Assembly (NCBI GenBank): GCA_010093685.1
Contig: MU006241.1
Coordinates: forward strand, 496,001-560,000
Length of the DNA: 64,000 nucleotides
Direction: 5' to 3'
Source: Ophiobolus disseminans
Lineage: Eukaryota > Ascomycota > Dothideomycetes > Pleosporales > Phaeosphaeriaceae
Shown here: positions 11,545 through 22,013 of the stretch, piece by piece
Numbering within the stretch: the first letter of the stretch is position 1
How the letters are laid out: each line of letters starts with the position of its first letter
Translations under genes and position numbers: made by a program
Notes under the pieces: generated by a model
Seen by the model: only the letters and a program-made list of their open reading frames with translations
Databases searched by the model: none
What the model was told of the DNA's origin: nothing

Positions 11545-11905
11545 GCTAGAATCAGCCAAGTCGCCTACGCTTGTCCTATAGTAGATTGAATGTAGTTTCT
11601 CGGGGAGCTGCACCTACTACCACAGTTATGTTTCGAGGTATAACTCTGTTCTAGGAGCTGTGCCAAGATGATACTTCTAGTAAGATAAATTCTAGAGCTC
11701 GTGGTCTCATTGTCGTGGCGAGCCAGGCACGTGAAGGTATGCGGAGTATAAGCTAAGTATCGTTCCACCTTGATGCGAAGGGCTTGATTTGAGGTACGGG
11801 CACAACACATTTTTAATTTGTTTCCTGGTGTTCGTCTCTCCCCATAAATTCACTCTGCGTCTACATGTAACGAGCTTCATATGATCGACACACGAATTCG
11901 CCATC
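11545..11905. other. intergenic, promoter side of peroxidase gene
   Basis: No gene seen. It contains the upstream region of the peroxidase-like gene; a CCATCATG context surrounds the start at 11906. Confidence 0.4.
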
Positions 11906-14901
11906 ATGCGTTCGGTTTATCTCTTTGTAGCGCTCTTCTTGGCCGGCGAAACAACATCGTACTCGCACTACGCCGAGTCTAGCTTTAAGATTAAACTACC
12001 AGTGGTTGCTGAGCGAAGACAAAACCGATGGACTCGATACAACAACAGTGATTCGGCGTCTCTCGGTACAAGAGCGAAACGCCAAGGTGTATTCGTGAAC
12101 TCCACCACAGAAGACCCAGCTGGGGGCGTTCTCGTAGACGTCCCCGTGCCTGTGTTAGACCACCCAAGCGATGTGGGCACAACAAATCCTGATCATGCGA
12201 ACGAACCTGGCCCAAACGACGTCGGAGTGGCCGACCCCGTAGACCCAACAGATGAACCCACGGGAACAGTAGATGAGCCCACAGACCCGGTAGACGAGCC
12301 GGAGGATGAGGAGGAGTCCGTAGAAGAGCTTCCGGAGGAAGAAGAACCCGAAGACGAACTCCCAGAAGACGAGGGTCCAGAAGATGAACTTCCAGAGGAC
12401 GAGAATCCAGAAGATGAACTTCCAGAGGACGAGAATCCAGAAGATGAACTTCCGGAGGACGAGGAGCCAGAGGATGAAGACCCAGAAGATAAACTTCCAG
12501 AGAACGAGGAGCCAGAGGATGAAGGTCCAGAGGATGAGGACCCAGAAGACGAGGGGGACGATGGACCTAATGGTGGACTTCTTGGTGATCTCATCGACGG
12601 CATCACTAGTCCCGAAGGCCAGAACATCGCAGACATTCTGCTAGATAACGGCAACACGCAAGAAATGAATTTCGAAATAGGCACACGACCAGCTTTTGAT
12701 GATCACACGGTTTGTGACGAGCAGGATCCATGCTGCCGATGGTACTACATATCGGAAGAGCTCGATGAAGAATTTGTCGATGCCGACGGGACATGCAATA
12801 GCCTTGCGCGACAATCAATCCGTATGGGCTTCCACGATGCCGGAACATGGTCTGCCAAGCTGGCTGCTGCTGGACAAAATTACGGTGGTGCAGATGGCAG
12901 CTTGGTCATGTTTGACGAACTAACACGACCCGAAAATTTCGGATTGGAAACTGCTGCTGGACTCACACATCAACTTTACAAGAAGTACAATGTTACTATG
13001 GCTGATTTGATTCAGTATATGGCGAAACACGCTGTCGTTTCATGCCCGCTTGGCCCGCGAGTGCGAACATATGTTGGACGAAAAGATGCTACCCGAGCCG
13101 CTCCCGATGGTCTCCTGCCGAGTGTACATGCACCAGCCAACGAACTGATTACACTGTTTGCAGATAAGACAATATCAGCCCACGAAGTGACTGCGCTGAT
13201 GGGCGCTCATTCTACCTCTACACAGAAGACCGTTGACGGCTCCAAATCGGGGTACCCACAGGACACCACTCCTGGTGTCTGGGACATCAACTACTATAAC
13301 GAAACGCTCGAAGCATATGAAGACGAATGCATCCTTAAGTTTGAATCAGATATCAAGCTTTCGCAGCACTCAGCCATGTCGTCCGTGTGGCAGAAGTTCG
13401 TTGGCGATCAACATCATTGGAACGAAGATTACGCACGAGCGTATCTGCGTTTATTTTTTCTCGGTGTCAACAACATCAACGCACTCAAAGAATGCACGCT
13501 TACCTTGCCGGCGCAAAAGGGAACTGTTCCGAAGAATGCGGACATCAGCGTCAGTGGAAAGTGCAAGGCTTTATTGTCTAGCTCGCTCGTCATCTTATCC
13601 ACCATGATGATGTCTGATAGCACGAGTAGTATGCCAATGACAATAAAAGTGACTTCTATATCATCAATTGAGGTCGCATCAGAAAGCATCACGAGTACGG
13701 TGTCATTGACTTTGTCGTCATCAAAGGTGTCTCTTACCAGCGACGCGGCCGCTATAGAAACGACTACAGTCAGTGTTTTAAAAGCCATAGCGCATCTTCG
13801 TCTTCAAAACCACATCCCTCGAAGAAGTCCTCAGCGAAGATCAAGTCAACGTCAAACCTCAAGCCGACATCTAAACCTATCCTGAAAACTACCTTGACGA
13901 CCAAACTTGCATCGACCAAGATGACAAAACCAAGTTCGAGTATTAAATACACCATGGCGGCCAGCAAGTCATCATTCAAGGTTTCCTCAAAGAAGCCTTC
14001 CGCCGCTTCTACACACAAGACGCCAACGTCTAAGGCCATTGGCAAGCCCACAAGCGCGAGCAAAACCTCAAATAAAGCTAGTTCAGTCAAACCCTCCAAC
14101 ACCAAAATCACCCACAATCCAAAAGCCAGTACCAAGCCACCCGCGAGCAAAAAGACCTCGCCTGCAGCAAAACTGAGTAGCTCGTCACAGAAGCACCTGG
14201 CGTTGCCTCATTCAACGTCGAAACCAGCCAAGGCAACAGAAAAGATGTCCAGCATGAAGACGACCTCTAGTTCTAGCAAGTCTACTGTTATGAGCAAGTC
14301 TCCCACCCCGAACAAGATTGCAAGCGCGAGTAAGACATCCAGTATCAGCAAGACTTCAAGCGCAGCCAATATCATCGTCGCCGTACAGGCAGCTAGGCCA
14401 TCAACACAACCCACACGCATCTCTTCTTCAAGCCGACACAAGACGTCGATTACTACGTCCTCGTCACCCAGCAAAATACAACCAAGCTCGAAACCCACAT
14501 CCTCAACTGCGCCACCAGCGGCGCTTAAAATGCCAGCAGGCTCAATTGACCCGAGCACACTTTCTCCGAGGCCGAGTAAGATTTCCTCGAGTGCAGCGAA
14601 ATCGACCCTACCCGTTCAGTCTTCGTCTGCACAAAAGACATCTTCAAGTCCGCCCGCACTCAACAGCGCCGCTGCGAAATTGAACACACTGCTTCCTCCA
14701 TCCTCTTCAAAAGCGTCATCCAGCGCCGCTAAACCCATCATACCGTCCCCAACTCCTACGCCCAGTTCCACCAAAGCCTCGAGCTCGAGCTCAACGTGCA
14801 GCATGGTCAGTGTCACGGCGTCAGAGACGTATACGGCGTCGATGAGGTGTTGGAGTAGGAGTAGGACCGTGTCGACGGCTGCGGCGACTGGAAAAGCGTG
14901 A
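11906..14901 (+). CDS. secreted class II (AA2-type) peroxidase-like protein with acidic repeat and mucin-like tail
   Basis: Two frames appear to form one gene: 11906..13885 and 13894..14901. A signal peptide (MRSVYLFVALFLAGETTSYS) precedes an acidic region, about residues 130-220, built from repeats of the decapeptide PEDELPEDEN. The haem-peroxidase domain spans about residues 265-545. The distal pocket is RMGFHD, with Arg306 and His310. The proximal His435 is in LMGAHS. Cys pairs (CDEQDPCC, Cys near CNSLARQ) are typical. The remaining 400 or so residues are Ser/Thr/Lys-rich, like a heavily O-glycosylated wall tail, with no clear GPI signal. The frame changes around 13690-13790. Either a 75-nt intron (weak donor GTCATC, acceptor CATAG) or a one-base loss in GTTTTAAAAG would explain it. 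Enzymatic role, for example on lignin or peroxide, is not known. Confidence 0.7.
12378..12540 (+). repeat. in-frame acidic tandem repeat
   Basis: A 30-nt unit encoding PEDELPEDEN is present twice almost exactly (12378-12407, 12408-12437), then in degenerate form (PEDEEPEDED, PEDKLPENEE) to about 12540. It lies between the signal peptide and the haem domain of the peroxidase gene and is a likely site of length variation between strains. Confidence 0.8.
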
Positions 14902-15476
14902 TTTTGAACGAATCGAATTGACGGGGAGAGTAAGATGTTGGTTGAAAATAATATGTATTGATTGGGATCTGGGTTCAAGAAGGTTAGGGAATGTGCTGCG
15001 CGATACCCCTGTTTTTCTTATGTAGATGATTTATGACGATATGAGGAATGAATGTTATTCTTATCGATGGAATGTGTTGCGTATGTTTTACTGAACTCAG
15101 CTACATGTTATACCTGAAAACACCGGCGCTCAACTACGAGGCCTAGACACACGAACATCATCTTCACGCATCAAGCACTCAAGCGCAACGGGTATTATAA
15201 ATACACTCGCGTATCTGTCGCGTCACGCTACCGTGCACCATTTGCATCCCTCATTGTACATAGAAAAACACCAAAATCTCCATCCGAAGATAGCCGAAGT
15301 TCGCCCGAAACCCCATAGGAAGCCTCCGTGATCGCGTAGATCGGGTATCAAGATAGGAAAAAGCGGATGCCGGGATATGTGTGCGAATGCGCGAAAGAAG
15401 GAAAGAAAAGCGGAAACGGCGCAGGCGTGCGCAAACTCGTCAGCCTACCCATGGTCTTGCGACATCGTACACACAC
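14902..15476. other. convergent 3' intergenic region
   Basis: Shared downstream region of the plus-strand peroxidase gene and the minus-strand SNF2-RING gene. No gene seen. Confidence 0.5.
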
Positions 15477-18400
15477 TCAACCCATGCCGAACAGGAACTT
15501 GAGCTCGCGTACGCTGAGACGCGCAAGGCCCTTCGAAGTGTTCTCGTCCAGTGCAGCGCCGATGATCTCGCGCTTCTTGTCCTGGAGAGTGCAGATGCGG
15601 TCTTCGACAGTTTCTGGCACAAGGATGCGGTGTACTGTGACTTCGCGGTTCTGTGGCATGCGATGAGCGCGGTCGATAGCTTGTTCTTCGACGAACGGGT
15701 TCCAGAAGGGGTCAAGCATGATGACTTGGCTGGCGCGCCAGAGGTTGAGACCAGCATTACCTGCCTTGAGAGATACCAGCATGATGTTGTCATCACTCTC
15801 CATGAAGGCTTCGACAGCGTCGGCACGAGCGTCCATGGACATACTGCCGTCGTAGCGTTGGTAGCGGAAATGGTTCTGCACGAGAGGGACTTCTACTAGA
15901 TCCAGTAGCGACGTGAACTGGGAGAATACCAACGTCTTCTCCGTCGGGTCGTTGTTGCGGATGTTTGTTAATAGCTCGACAGTTTCCAGAATCTTCGCTG
16001 AAGGAACCCAGGTCTTGTCGAGGCGACGTAGATACTTCCTCTTAGCCTCCTTGTTCCGAAGTGACTCTTTCTTGAGTTGTGCTAGGGTTTTCTTAGGCTG
16101 CGCACGAGCTTTGTCCTTCCCCTTGCTCTTGCCCTTGCCCTTGCACTTGCCCTTGCTCTTTTTCGGTGACTTATTCTTCGTAGAAACCTCATCGTCCTCT
16201 TCGGCTTCAAACCCGTCGTCCTCGTCTTCATCAGAGACGACAAAGTCAGCAAGATTACCTTTCTCGTCAATGTCATCGCCTTGATCATCATCTTCATCAG
16301 AGTCGCTGTCGCTCTCATCACTCTTGTCCTTTTGTTCGATTCGATCATCGGGATCAAGCTTCTCAGGGTCGTGAATTCTGCAGAAATGCTTGTAGTCGGT
16401 AATCAGCTTGGCCTTGAGCTCGCCGCGGCAGTGAGGACACTTCGGCTTGGTATTTTCATCGTTGAGCTCCTGACCAGGCCTTGAAGGATCGACGAGCTTT
16501 TGAACGCATTCGCCACAGACAGTGTGACCGCAAGGGATGATGATGGTCGGGTTTGGATCGGCCTCAAAGCAGCAAGGACACTCGAACGAATCGATCGCCT
16601 TTAGACGTTCGACAACTTTATCATCGAGGTACCTCGCGCGCTCAAGTAGGTCATCTTCGGCAATACCCTCTGTCGCAGGCTGACTCAGATCCTTAATCAA
16701 GTGAGGATGGCAGCAGGCTTGTCGCAGACGCAGTAGTAGAACGAGAATACAAGCATAATTGCCTATGGCTGGTTAATAGGGGTAATATAGACGCTGCCCA
16801 CTTGAAGCACTTACTCGAAACCGAATTCTGCTTGAGGTACTTGTTGAACTGGATCTGCGATTTAGTTTCTAGGGCTTTGTAGATGGTCTGTTCGTCGTCG
16901 CTGAACTCGACCGTGTCGATAGCGGTGTGCTGTCAAGTATTAGTACAGATCCCACACTGGTGTGAAATTATACGAGCGTACCTTTGCGGGCAGATTCAAG
17001 ATAGGTTTGCCGTCCACCTCGGAGCACTTCTGCCGGCGCAGCATCACCGCCTTCAGCAAGATCTGCACACGATTCATAGCCTTCTTGCGGGTCTCCGGGT
17101 GTGAATGTTTTGCAGGCTAGAGTCTCGTGTTAGCCGATACCATCGCGTTGGTGTGCGAAGCGGGACCTGAAGGCCTACGCAGCACCAAAATCAGTACAGA
17201 TATGGTACGTACCTTGGCAATATCCATGGAGAACATCTTCCAGTCATTATAGCGATCGATGCGGAGGAAACGGAGGAGTGGGTAGAGCTCTTCGATCGAG
17301 TTCATCATGGGCGTGCCTGTCAGACACAGACGGTGCCGCGCCTGTAGATCAACGGAAGCTTTGGACTGAATCGAGTTGCGGTTCTTGAGCATATGCGCCT
17401 CATCGACAATGATTCGATACCACATGCACTCATGGCCAAGCAGCGCCAGCCTCTCCTTGGGTTTACGTCGGAAGCCCGGCTCATTTTGCTCGCGCTCGTA
17501 TAGCAGGCTCTCGCGACTTGACTCTTTCTGCTTGAACTCCGACGTGAGTGTGCCGAAGGTGGTCAGGACGACATCATGCTGGCGGAGAGTACTGAAGTCT
17601 GCCTTCTTGCCGTTGCCATGGTACAGGTAGACGCTCAATTTGTACTTTTGCTCGACGTGGGTGACGATCTCTTTCTGCCATTGGCGCATAAGAGCCACCG
17701 GTGCGATGATCAACGTCGTCTTGCACATTGCATCCTGGGACGGACGGGCACAGATGAGAGCGAGGGCTTGGACCTGTTTCTTGTTAGCACTGGTAGCTTA
17801 TAGCGAGGCCTGCAGCACTGCGCAGAATTTCTGGACGTGTTTGACGGCCACAAAATTCTGCTGAGCACCGGACACTTACGGTCTTGCCGAGACCCATCTC
17901 ATCTGCGAGAATGCCGCCCTTGTTCCGGCCAGCCTCCATCTTCAGCAGCCAAGTAAGGCCAATCTTCTGGTACTCCTTGAGCCTCGACTTCATGATCCGG
18001 GGCGTCTCCTCCCGGTCTTCCCTACCAGTGTCCTGTATCGTCTGCAGCATCTGCTCGATAGAGTCGGCTTCGTTAATGTTGAGCGGGAAATCGCCATACT
18101 GCTCTTCGTCGCTATCACCACCACCGACCCAATGGGGCACCTGAGGTCCAGGAAGGTACGGGACGTCTGGTGTAGCAAAGTCAAAGTTCAGCAGTGGCTG
18201 ATCTAGAGCGCCAGCAGCTTGTTGGTTCTGCTGCTGGAAAGCATAACCACCACCGGCTGGGGTGGGGTTCATGAGGAACTGGGCTAAATCCTCCTGGTCC
18301 ATGATCTCCTGTGTGAAGGCGTCTGCTGGTACCGAACGAGCACCGTCATCGCGAAAGGCAAACTCGAGTTCTGGAAACGGCTCGGGACTGGGCGGATCGG

Positions 18401-18890
18401 AGACTGTCAGGTCGTAGAAGGGCGCCGAAGGGTGGCGGCCCATGCCATTACTACCAAAATCTCCATAAGGTCTGCTTGGTAGTGACCACTGCTGTTGCTG
18501 GTTCTGCGAGTACTGCTGTTGCTGTTGCTGAGGAACAGGCGCATCGAATGAACCAGGTGTGCTTGGCGTACCCGGTGTCTGTGGGCTAGGGTTCGCGCTC
18601 ACACGCTTCGGGTCAGGACCACTACTGGCCGTCGGTTCCAAGCTGCGTTTGCGGGACGGCGTCTGGTATCCATTCGACTGCACACTTAGGAATGATGGTT
18701 GGTAGGAGAATGCCCCTCCCATAGCTGAGCTCTCACCCCGCTGCAGCTCGGCCAGTTGCCTGTAAAGGTCCTCAAGAACGGAGTGATAGTGTTGACTATC
18801 CGGATGGCCTGGGGCGATAGTGCGGAGGACCTGGCCGATAACGTCGATGCTGTGCTGCACCTCGGCGGGTGAGGCGGGATTATTATTCAT
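15477..18890 (-). CDS. SNF2-family DNA translocase with embedded RING finger (ULS1/RIS1-like)
   Basis: Complement join 15477..16762, 16815..16929, 16982..17116, 17213..17773, 17880..18890, giving 1035 aa. The N-terminal 270 residues are disordered and Gln/Pro/Ser-rich. The ATPase core starts with KSRLKEYQKIGLTWLL. Walker A is DEMGLGKT (about 330-337, at the exon 1/2 boundary), the DEAH box is Asp461-His464, and motif III is LCLTGTPMMN. A C3HC4-type RING (Cys669 to about Cys719; CPCC...CGHTVCGEC...CPHC) sits inside the helicase, followed by a very acidic then Lys-rich linker. The C-terminal helicase half has LVFSQFTSLLDLV, SLKAGNAGLNL and AIDRAHRMPQ. This order matches yeast Uls1 and Rad5/HLTF-type nuclear proteins. 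No HIRAN domain is visible, so Uls1-like is preferred. SUMO-interaction motifs were not identified. Confidence 0.92.
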
Positions 18891-20077
18891 GGCGGAGTCT
18901 CGTGTCGACTCGTGAACGACAAGCCGGTCTACTTCACGATGCGGTCGCGCGCGATTACCCTCTTTTCAACGAGATCACCTGACGAGGCTGTGGGCGAGGG
19001 TTGAGGTGGTGCGCAGTCTGTCAGTGCCACGGGCGGCGGAGGGGGGCGCCTTTTGTACGATGGGGACAGCGAGATGCAAAGCAAATGAGAGTGAATGAGA
19101 AGTGAATGGTGAGGCGTGGTGCGACGCCAGGCGGCTGCCTTCCGGAAGGACCCACGGCCTTGCGAAGGAAAGAGGCAATTGCGATGTCGCCCACCCGCGC
19201 CAGAGCCTTGCGTGTGTGCTGAGGACCAGGTGAAGCGCAAAAACAAAGAAAGGCGCGCGACCTCACACGGTGTACAAAGAGCGGTACTTCAGTTCAGGTG
19301 TCCATCTGCTCCCATGGCTCACCGGCCGGTATGGACTGGGTTCACGGCAATCGTGGGGTCGACGGCGGGTTGGGTGGAGGTAGAGACGCGAATACGTCGT
19401 GGCCGCTCCTGCCATTATCGATAGGCTCGCGACGGCGGCTGAGTTTGAGGCTATGGCGTCATCACCCAATTACCTTCCATGGTAACAAACAAGGGGCCGA
19501 GGGCGCTGCATCTCGAAATACCGCCTGCTGTGCTGTCCGCAATGGTTGCGACCAGCGCGACGCTGCATTTCCGGTGAGGCATACCGACGGCCCTTGGCGT
19601 GCATGAACGCTGGGGCGACGCGAAGGGCACGCGAATGCAAGTGACGGCACCCTCAGTAGCGCATCCACATCTAGACGCACTGCTCTTCCTGACCTAGAAG
19701 GACGATTTTTTAGTTATCAGGGTATAAATATGTCCGCCGTCGTTAGTAGAATGTTCTAGACTTTGTGTTTGCAGGACTAGACGGCTAAGATGCTACTATG
19801 GCTTGCAGGTGACTTAGTATGAAGGACGGGTACTTGCATATGCGAAGCGCTCCAAGAATAGCAAGGCGTTCCTGCACACTGGAGCGCACGAACACAGATG
19901 AAGTGGCGAATCCCTAGCAGATGATTGATTATTTTGAAGTGTAAAACCCCTACACAGGAGAGACTTTCTTCGTATTTTGCTCCCACCGTACATGCTCGTC
20001 GGTTTCAATTTCTGACTATATCCCGTATAAACCCATGCTTCTGACTGAATAGTCATCATGCTACTTCTAGACAATGT
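18891..20077. other. no gene seen
   Basis: GC-rich 5' region of the SNF2-RING gene followed by about 700 bp without a supported gene. Frames of about 100 codons around 19000-19600 are open on both strands, have odd composition, and show no motif. Confidence 0.4.
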
Positions 20078-20962
20078 TTACCCAGTTTTCCACGTCGCCC
20101 ATGGATCCTCATGCGGGTCGAGTTCGATCTTGAATGCCGCTTCCAACTCATCTCTAGTGACGTTCAAGTCACCCGCCATCGTTTTCTTCACCCGCTCACC
20201 GTCTCCCTCCCTCAACCCCAGCAACCTGATTCGTTGCGGCTGTAGCTCTGCGAGAAAGCAGAAGTTCATGCTGAACGTGCGGCAACAGCCAAAAGGGCAG
20301 AAGGCATTCGCGAAACCCATCTCGATCTCATGCAGTTCAGAGGTCATGTGATGCATATATGTATCGATTTCCTGCCAGTTCATCGTAACATTTTCGATTA
20401 CTTCTTCGTGCGTAATGGCGAGGCGCTCAGTAGGGGAGAGTGACTCAAAGCTTGGGTCGCCGGCGTGGCCCGTTCAGTCTAGTCGGTGCCACTAATTGTC
20501 AATGGCACAAGTCCTCTGTTGCAGAATGATATACTGCTGTTTCTGATCAATTGTAGGCCATGGTGTGAAAAGAGAGAGAGCCCTCGACCTCTGGGATGAG
20601 ACCAGCATTCGTTGAGACAGGAAAAGGGTTCTACCGTGTCGAAGGCAGAAGGTGGTACGAACAGATCCTCCGCAAAGTAGACGTCCTCGGCCTCAGATTT
20701 GATTTGCTTGCAGACCCGGAACACTTGCAGCGACGGCACTGCGTACTTCTCCCAGTCCTTGAATCTGCGCGGACCTTCTTGCACCACAAACCAATCCGGC
20801 GTGAAGAACACCTTGCCAACCACCACCAGGTACCCATAAACCTGCACCTTCAAGCTCAGCCGGTAAGCCGAGAAAGCTGAACGGCGCATCGTCGCGGCGG
20901 GTTGGTGTTGATGAAGCGAGGGCCTTTAAGCTATCATGTGCGAGGTCATCGGCGTTCTCCAT
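20078..20962 (-). pseudogene. dead copy of the LPxELR/CPxGCCR paralogue family
   Basis: Distant member of the family arrayed at 46.1-53.3 kb. From ATG 20962 it reads FSFLGLPAEL, then needs a one-base shift (GAGCTTGAAGGTG carries one extra base) to continue as KVQVYGYLVVVGKVFFTPDW. It goes on to FAEDLFVPP with no intron at the site where copies D and E have one. A TAG at 20481..20479 stands where copy E has TGG (copy E: MTHSDW). A further frame change follows before SPTERLAITHEEV and NAFCPFGCCR, and the frame ends with DPHEDPWATW at 20078. Two frameshifts plus a nonsense codon make it non-functional; TGG to TAG is a RIP-type change. Transcription of fragments is possible. Confidence 0.8.
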
Positions 20963-22013
20963 GATGGCATCGAGGTTTCGAGTCAATAGAGCTCGATCCG
21001 GCAATTGAACGATTGATGCAGCGGTCACAGTTGCCGATGCGCGCACTCACTAACACTCTATTAGCAATTAGCATGACGTGTGCGCACCGCTACATCAGAC
21101 AAGACTCACCTCTCCGGCGGCGCAGAAGAGCACTCAGATTCACGGATTGGTATTATCGATGCCGTACAGCGCCGCTGTGGGGTGAGGCAAAGGAGTGGAA
21201 GAGGACTGTGGTGTTGCAGTAAAGGTGAGTACCCAAAAAAACGCCAAGACCCACGTGGTAAAGACGTCAACAGGAGCAAAAAAGGGAAGGAGCGCACACC
21301 ACTTGATTCTGTAAAAAAGGGTAATAAAATTGTTCTCAGCGAGTGATTCCATCGCTACCTCAACGCGAAACCCCCTCATCAAGTGAACAAGCAAACGAAC
21401 ATCCCATCTACGCCAATCCCAATCCCACTCCCAATCTGTACTTCCTCATACAACAATAGCAACCAGACCAAAAACGCCAGAATATGCAAGAAAAGAAGAT
21501 GTTACTAAGGGATATAACGTGCCCAAGCCAAGCCAAAAAGAAAAAGGTAGAGGAGGCTGTGAATACGCAAAAAAAGCCTCGCTCTCCCTAGAAAGCGGTG
21601 CTCCATCTGTCCCCCATCCAGTCTTCAAAAATGCTCTCATCCCCAAAAAGGGTATGTCCGCCAAAAGCAGACAACTCCCCGCTTTCTCTCCCTCCCATCC
21701 AAGGTTCAGGCCCTCGCCCCCACAAACGGCCCCAACGAATATATACTAATACTAGTAACATATATTCATTCGTTGTCTTTTCACTCGCGTCGAGGCCGTT
21801 TGTTCGGGAGTCAACTAGAGTGACTGCGGAGGAGTAACTGCCATGCAAGCGTCAGCCCGTATTCATTCCCCAATTCATTTCCCAATTTCAAAACTCAACA
21901 CAACATTTCCAACCACATACACAGACATACACAAGAACAGCAGGCAAAAAGCGCACCAGACTCACAAAAAATCTTCATGCACTCTTCACCACCGATGTGT
22001 TGACTTTTTGAAC
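20963..22013. other. intergenic, 3' side of the histidine kinase gene
   Basis: No gene seen. The part next to 22013 is pyrimidine-rich on the minus strand and probably includes the 3' UTR of nik1. Confidence 0.45.

Noticed and set aside
12193..12684. 163-codon minus-strand Ser/Gly-rich frame
   Set aside because: Antisense of the acidic repeat in the peroxidase gene; Glu/Asp codons read backwards as Ser and Gly.
13770..14978. Hydrophobic minus-strand frames (13770-14150, 14208-14558, 14616-14978)
   Set aside because: Antisense of the Ser/Thr/Lys-rich tail; leucine- and valine-rich composition is the complement of Lys/Ser codons.
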